From Sediminibacterium sp. (GTDB taxonomy: Bacteria; Bacteroidota; Bacteroidia; Chitinophagales; Chitinophagaceae), in the NCBI GenBank assembly GCA_023263235.1, contig JALQXE010000006.1, forward strand, positions 1-24,860: a stretch of 24,860 nt of DNA, written 5' to 3'. Below, one piece after another: positions 22,337-24,860 of the stretch; position 1 is the stretch's first letter; every line of letters begins with the position of its first letter. A program made the position numbers and the translations under genes. The notes under the pieces were generated by a model. That model had not been told where the DNA came from, did no database searches, and saw nothing but the letters and a program-made list of their open reading frames with translations.

Positions 22337-22661
22337 GGACTTTTTTCAAAACGTTTTTGATGTAGTACGCTTAATACCCAAGGGTCGCGTAACCAGTTAT
22401 GGCGCCATCGCAAAATACTTAGGTACAGGGGGAAGTTCAAGAATGGTGGGATGGGCTATGAATGCTTCACATGGTGTAAAACCAAAAGTACCTGCGCATC
22501 GCGTTGTAAATCGCAATGGCATGCTCACTGGAAAAGCGCATTTTGAAACACCTACAAAAATGCAAGAACTCTTAGAAAAAGAAAAAATAAAAGTCCACAA
22601 CGAAACCGTAGTGGACTTTGAAAAATTATTTTGGGATCCTGCTATTGAGCTAGGCTATTAA
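22311..22661 (+). CDS. Alkyltransferase-like protein (ATL), MGMT family without active-site Cys
   Basis: A 116-residue protein homologous to the DNA-binding domain of O6-alkylguanine-DNA alkyltransferase: 'IPKGRVTSYGAIAKYLG' (helix-turn-helix), 'SSRMVGWAM' with the Arg finger (R44), then 'VPAHRVVNRNG'. In true transferases the last motif is PCHR; here residue 62 is Ala, so alkyl transfer is not possible. ATL proteins bind O6-alkylguanine and flag it for nucleotide-excision repair. The start is ATG 22311 or the adjacent ATG 22314, both inside the DUF5522 gene. Its stop overlaps the stop of the convergent DUF420 gene by 4 nt. Confidence 0.93.
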   Translation: MMQYTPKTKDFFQNVFDVVRLIPKGRVTSYGAIAKYLGTGGSSRMVGWAMNASHGVKPKVPAHRVVNRNGMLTGKAHFETPTKMQELLEKEKIKVHNETVVDFEKLFWDPAIELGY

Positions 22662-23242
22662 TTATAGTAAGGCTTAATCATCCAATATACCAATGGTCCT
22701 GTTGCCGCAACATAAAACCAAATAGGCAACATACGTTTTGCTTTACGCTTATGATCGGCATAGTCACCTGTTAAACCTAGGTATGCAGTGTATAAAATAA
22801 AAGGCAAACTCGTAGCTGCTAAAATAATATGCGTTGTAAGTAGAATTAAATAAAATGCACGGCTATTACCAACTACTGCAGCTTCCGCAGCATCTACAGT
22901 ACCATCAAAGTTAGTATCTCCAAAACGTGCTTCTCCGGCAAATAAATGATGTGCAATATAGGTAACCAAAAATAAAATTGAAAACATCATTGCCAAAAGC
23001 ATTAGATTTTTGTGCAATTGAAAATTTTTATTCTTAACTGCCAACAAGGCCGCAAATAATAAAACACAAACCAAAGAATTAATGATTGCATTGGCCAAGG
23101 CAAAAATATGTTTGTCAAAAGGCAGTTCTACTTGTAAAGTGAACTTGCTTAAAAATGTTACCGCCAAAAAAACTACTGCCGAAAATATACCAATTAACAA
23201 TTTTGCTTTTTTGTCGTTCTTTTGAATTGTAGGTGCTAACAT
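22658..23242 (-). CDS. DUF420 membrane protein with EF-hand loop
   Basis: A 194-residue integral membrane protein with about five helices (near 13-33, 45-67, 80-100, 128-152, 170-187). The family lies beside cytochrome c oxidase and SCO genes, as here, and is thought to help oxidase assembly (the family role is not proven). Conserved histidines include H45, H77, H98, H99 and H138. Between helices 3 and 4 is a segment D109-T-N-F-D-G-T-V-D-A-A-E120, a textbook 12-residue EF-hand loop with acidic or oxygen ligands at positions 1, 3, 5, 7, 9 and 12 and Gly at 6. Gaps: 5 nt to the tiny membrane gene upstream. Confidence 0.88.
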   Translation of the reverse strand: MLAPTIQKNDKKAKLLIGIFSAVVFLAVTFLSKFTLQVELPFDKHIFALANAIINSLVCVLLFAALLAVKNKNFQLHKNLMLLAMMFSILFLVTYIAHHLFAGEARFGDTNFDGTVDAAEAAVVGNSRAFYLILLTTHIILAATSLPFILYTAYLGLTGDYADHKRKAKRMLPIWFYVAATGPLVYWMIKPYYN

Positions 23243-23247
23243 TTGAA

Positions 23248-23373
23248 CTAATTTTTATTTAAAAGATATTTTACAAATTTCATTAACATCAAGGCTACAA
23301 ACACAATTATGCCAACTCTAATTTCTTGCTTGTATTTAACTTTAAATTCTTCCCAATTCATAACCAATAGCAT
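23248..23373 (-). CDS. Tiny membrane protein in oxidase cluster (41 aa)
   Basis: A 41-residue reading with the core 'MNWEEFKVKYKQEIRVGIIV' and a single helix 'IIVFVALMLMKFVKYLL' near the C-terminus. The start chosen is the ATG at 23373-23371, which overlaps the SCO stop as TAATG; a second ATG (23361) gives 37 residues. A longer frame reaching 23442 overlaps SCO heavily and is unlikely. The tight fit between SCO and DUF420 on the same strand supports a real gene, perhaps a small oxidase-assembly factor. No known family is recognised. Confidence 0.6.
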   Translation of the reverse strand: MLLVMNWEEFKVKYKQEIRVGIIVFVALMLMKFVKYLLNKN

Positions 23374-24188
23374 TAGTTTTTTTGTCTGGTACTTGAAAAA
23401 TAATAAACAAAGCCGGTTACCAATACTGCTATAATTAACCATAACCAGCTTAAGTCGATAATTTTACGGAATATCTCGCTCTTCTTTTTCTTATCTTTCT
23501 CCAACATTACATAACCTACATCCTTCGCTAATTTTAATAAAGAAGCAGAATCCAAGCCATTATAGTAACCACGTACTTGCATGTTTTTATCAATGAGCAC
23601 AAAGCGGCTTGTATGCACAAAATCGGGATTCACGGGTTCATCACTAAATTTATCTAATCTTAACTCCTCAAATATAAAATTATAAATAGAATCTCTGTTG
23701 CCCGTTAACAACCACCAATTGTCGGAAATCACGCCCATGCGATTGGCATACTCTCTTATTACAGGCACACTGTCTCTGGCAGGATCCACGGTCATGGATA
23801 TAAACTGAATAATAGAAGTATCCACTATTTTTTTACGTGTATCCCCACCTTTTAAAAAGGATTGCTGCAATTTGGACATATTGGTAGTAAGCTTTGGACA
23901 AATGCTACCACAGCTTGTAAAAAATAGATCGAGGATAATAATTTTGCCTCTTTGATCATACAAGTTCACACTATCCCCCATTTGATTTACCAAACGAATA
24001 TCTTTTGTGGTATGCCAAACGGTATCGCTCTGTAATTTTCCTTTTACCACGGACTGCATAACAGTGTCTGGCTCAAATGGATGCCCAGGCATAGTTACTG
24101 CAGTTTCACTCGCCGACTTTAACCATAAATAACAAATTATGGGAATGAAGAGTGCAATAATTAATCCGTAAACCGATTTTTTAGACAT
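23373..24188 (-). CDS. SCO1/SenC/PrrC family copper chaperone
   Basis: A thioredoxin-fold protein that delivers copper to the CuA site of cytochrome c oxidase. Of 271 residues, 5-23 form an N-terminal membrane anchor. The copper site is C93-x3-C97-P in 'FTSCGSICPKLTTNM', with the distal His H192 in 'DFVHTSRFVLID'. 'QFISMTVDPARDS' is the conserved middle motif. A second hydrophobic helix at about 244-266 (IIDLSWLWLIIAVLVTGFVY) follows the thioredoxin domain, more than the minimal family layout. A TAACTTTG box (24206-24213) and an upstream terminator suggest its own transcript with the small gene and DUF420. Confidence 0.93.
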   Translation of the reverse strand: MSKKSVYGLIIALFIPIICYLWLKSASETAVTMPGHPFEPDTVMQSVVKGKLQSDTVWHTTKDIRLVNQMGDSVNLYDQRGKIIILDLFFTSCGSICPKLTTNMSKLQQSFLKGGDTRKKIVDTSIIQFISMTVDPARDSVPVIREYANRMGVISDNWWLLTGNRDSIYNFIFEELRLDKFSDEPVNPDFVHTSRFVLIDKNMQVRGYYNGLDSASLLKLAKDVGYVMLEKDKKKKSEIFRKIIDLSWLWLIIAVLVTGFVYYFSSTRQKN

Positions 24189-24205
24189 GCTAATTATTTA
24201 ATACC

Positions 24206-24213
24206 CAAAGTTA
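24206..24213 (-). promoter_or_regulatory. -7 box TAACTTTG upstream of SCO gene
   Basis: The minus strand reads TAACTTTG, an exact TAnnTTTG match, 17 nt before the SCO start at 24188 and just after the COX4-gene terminator. No good -33 element is visible. Confidence 0.4.
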
Positions 24214-24249
24214 AGAAACAAAAATGAGCCTCCGTTAAGAGACTCATTT
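24213..24249 (-). terminator. Intrinsic terminator of the COX4-like gene
   Basis: On the minus strand AAATGAG-U-CUC pairs with GAG-G-CUCAUUU around a 6-nt loop (plus coordinates 24222-24249): eleven pairs including one G.U. It is followed by TTTTTGTT (24221 downward). It ends the COX4 transcript before the SCO gene. Confidence 0.8.
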
Positions 24250-24267
24250 ATAAAAATTTAATTTAAA

Positions 24268-24726
24268 TTATTTGTGGCCTTCTGCTTCCTTATGTTCAGC
24301 AGGCTTTGCATCATGCGTCTCTTTACCAGCTGCTCCATGTGCGCCTTCTTCTTTCTTTTCTACTTTAATAGAAGACTTTTCTTTAAAATTACGATCGTAA
24401 TTGTTACGTAAGTTTTTGAAAGAATTTCCATCGGCTAAGAAAGCTATAATAAACCAAATAAATAATGCCAAAGGCACTATGATGGTCATGATTAAGTTTT
24501 TTAATTCATGCTTTAAGTGCATAAAGTAAGCAACAATATAAAATGCTTTTGCCATCATTAAAATAACAATAACACCTTTAATTGCTAAACGTAAAGAAGG
24601 TGAAGCAATACCAATCATCCAAAAACCTAAAATCAATTCCACAATTGTTAATACAGAAAGAATTATGGTAACCTTCTTGATTTCTGCAATTACATCATGG
24701 TGTTCAGCGTGCGTATCTTGTGACAT
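24268..24726 (-). CDS. Cytochrome c oxidase subunit IV-like protein
   Basis: A 152-residue membrane protein with three helices (about 19-41, 46-68, 77-98) and the typical 'AKAFYIVAYFMHLKHE' signature of bacterial COX4/CyoD-like subunits. The last 45 or so residues are a charged, low-complexity tail rich in Lys, Glu, Ala and His (EKKEEGAHGAAGKETHDAKP), which is not part of the family core. It is a small structural subunit of a haem-copper oxidase. The catalytic subunits are expected upstream, outside this window. The SCO and DUF420 genes follow, supporting an aa3-type oxidase cluster. Confidence 0.88.
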   Translation of the reverse strand: MSQDTHAEHHDVIAEIKKVTIILSVLTIVELILGFWMIGIASPSLRLAIKGVIVILMMAKAFYIVAYFMHLKHELKNLIMTIIVPLALFIWFIIAFLADGNSFKNLRNNYDRNFKEKSSIKVEKKEEGAHGAAGKETHDAKPAEHKEAEGHK

Positions 24727-24860
24727 AGAATATCTTTTTTCAATATTTTTCTAACTCAATCAGAGCTATAATTTGTTTATAATAAACTTGATTTAGAATT
24801 TGCATTTAATTTTGATCCTTGTCCATTAAATCTTAATGAAATAACAGATGAAACAGATGG

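Noticed and set aside
23248..23442. 64-aa version of the tiny membrane protein
   Set aside because: Its first 23 codons lie inside the SCO gene in another frame; the ATG overlapping the SCO stop is a more natural start.
24727..24860. Short open frames at the window edge (plus from 24772, minus to a stop near 24779)
   Set aside because: The plus frame lacks a start codon and is cut by the window; the minus frame is 27 codons with no recognisable motif. Neither can be supported, and neither resembles an oxidase subunit III end.

Overview
The window looks like a chromosomal piece of a Bacteroidota bacterium, most likely family Chitinophagaceae or a close relative. This is judged from protein families and style, not from a database search. 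The DNA is AT-rich, genes lack Shine-Dalgarno sequences, and TAnnTTTG-like -7 boxes lie close to some starts. The gene content (DUF5522, DUF2490, DUF420 beside SCO and COX4, TPR proteins with 'YCK' ends) also fits that phylum.

Layout. (1) 1-1161: the 3' end of a VLCAD/ACAD9-type acyl-CoA dehydrogenase, closed by a bidirectional terminator. (2) 1253-4664, minus strand: an Lrp/AsnC regulator followed by a two-subunit exported molybdenum hydroxylase (Tat-tagged 2Fe-2S subunit plus molybdopterin subunit, no FAD subunit). (3) 4665-9231: an AT-rich accessory stretch. It holds a stand-alone tRNA-like RNA with a GUC anticodon loop, a 92-nt variable region and its own terminator, then two secreted TPR paralogs in tandem, a DUF1566-type gene broken by one in-frame TAA, and a 400-nt gap with a hairpin and short repeats. 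(4) 9232-16152: a very tight four-gene operon of 'planctomycete-type' exported proteins: Tat-exported NHL beta-propeller, PSCyt1/DUF1549/DUF1553 cytochrome protein, Tat-exported DUF1501 protein, and a DUF2231-cytochrome-LRR-chitobiase-like-discoidin-like membrane protein. Facing it on the minus strand are a secreted alpha-galactosidase-like enzyme, a ThuA protein and a DUF2490 protein. (5) 20043-22661: a DAO-family FAD oxidoreductase, then trmB, DUF5522 and an alkyltransferase-like (ATL) gene. (6) 22658-24726, minus strand: the end of a cytochrome c oxidase cluster: COX4-like subunit, SCO copper chaperone, a tiny membrane protein, and a DUF420 membrane protein carrying a canonical EF-hand loop.

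How the parts may work together. Regions 4 and 6 both concern the cell envelope and electron transfer. The region 4 operon, with three CxxCH haem sites, two Tat substrates and glycan-binding-like domains next to a glycoside hydrolase and ThuA, suggests an extracytoplasmic oxidative system acting on a carbohydrate-like substrate. That is inference: the DUF1549/DUF1553 and DUF1501 families have no settled biochemical function.

The most unusual items are the tRNA-like RNA at 4825-4988, the in-frame stop at 8601-8603, the EF-hand loop inside DUF420, and the architecture of the 14032-16152 protein. No integrase, transposase, CRISPR array or rRNA was seen.
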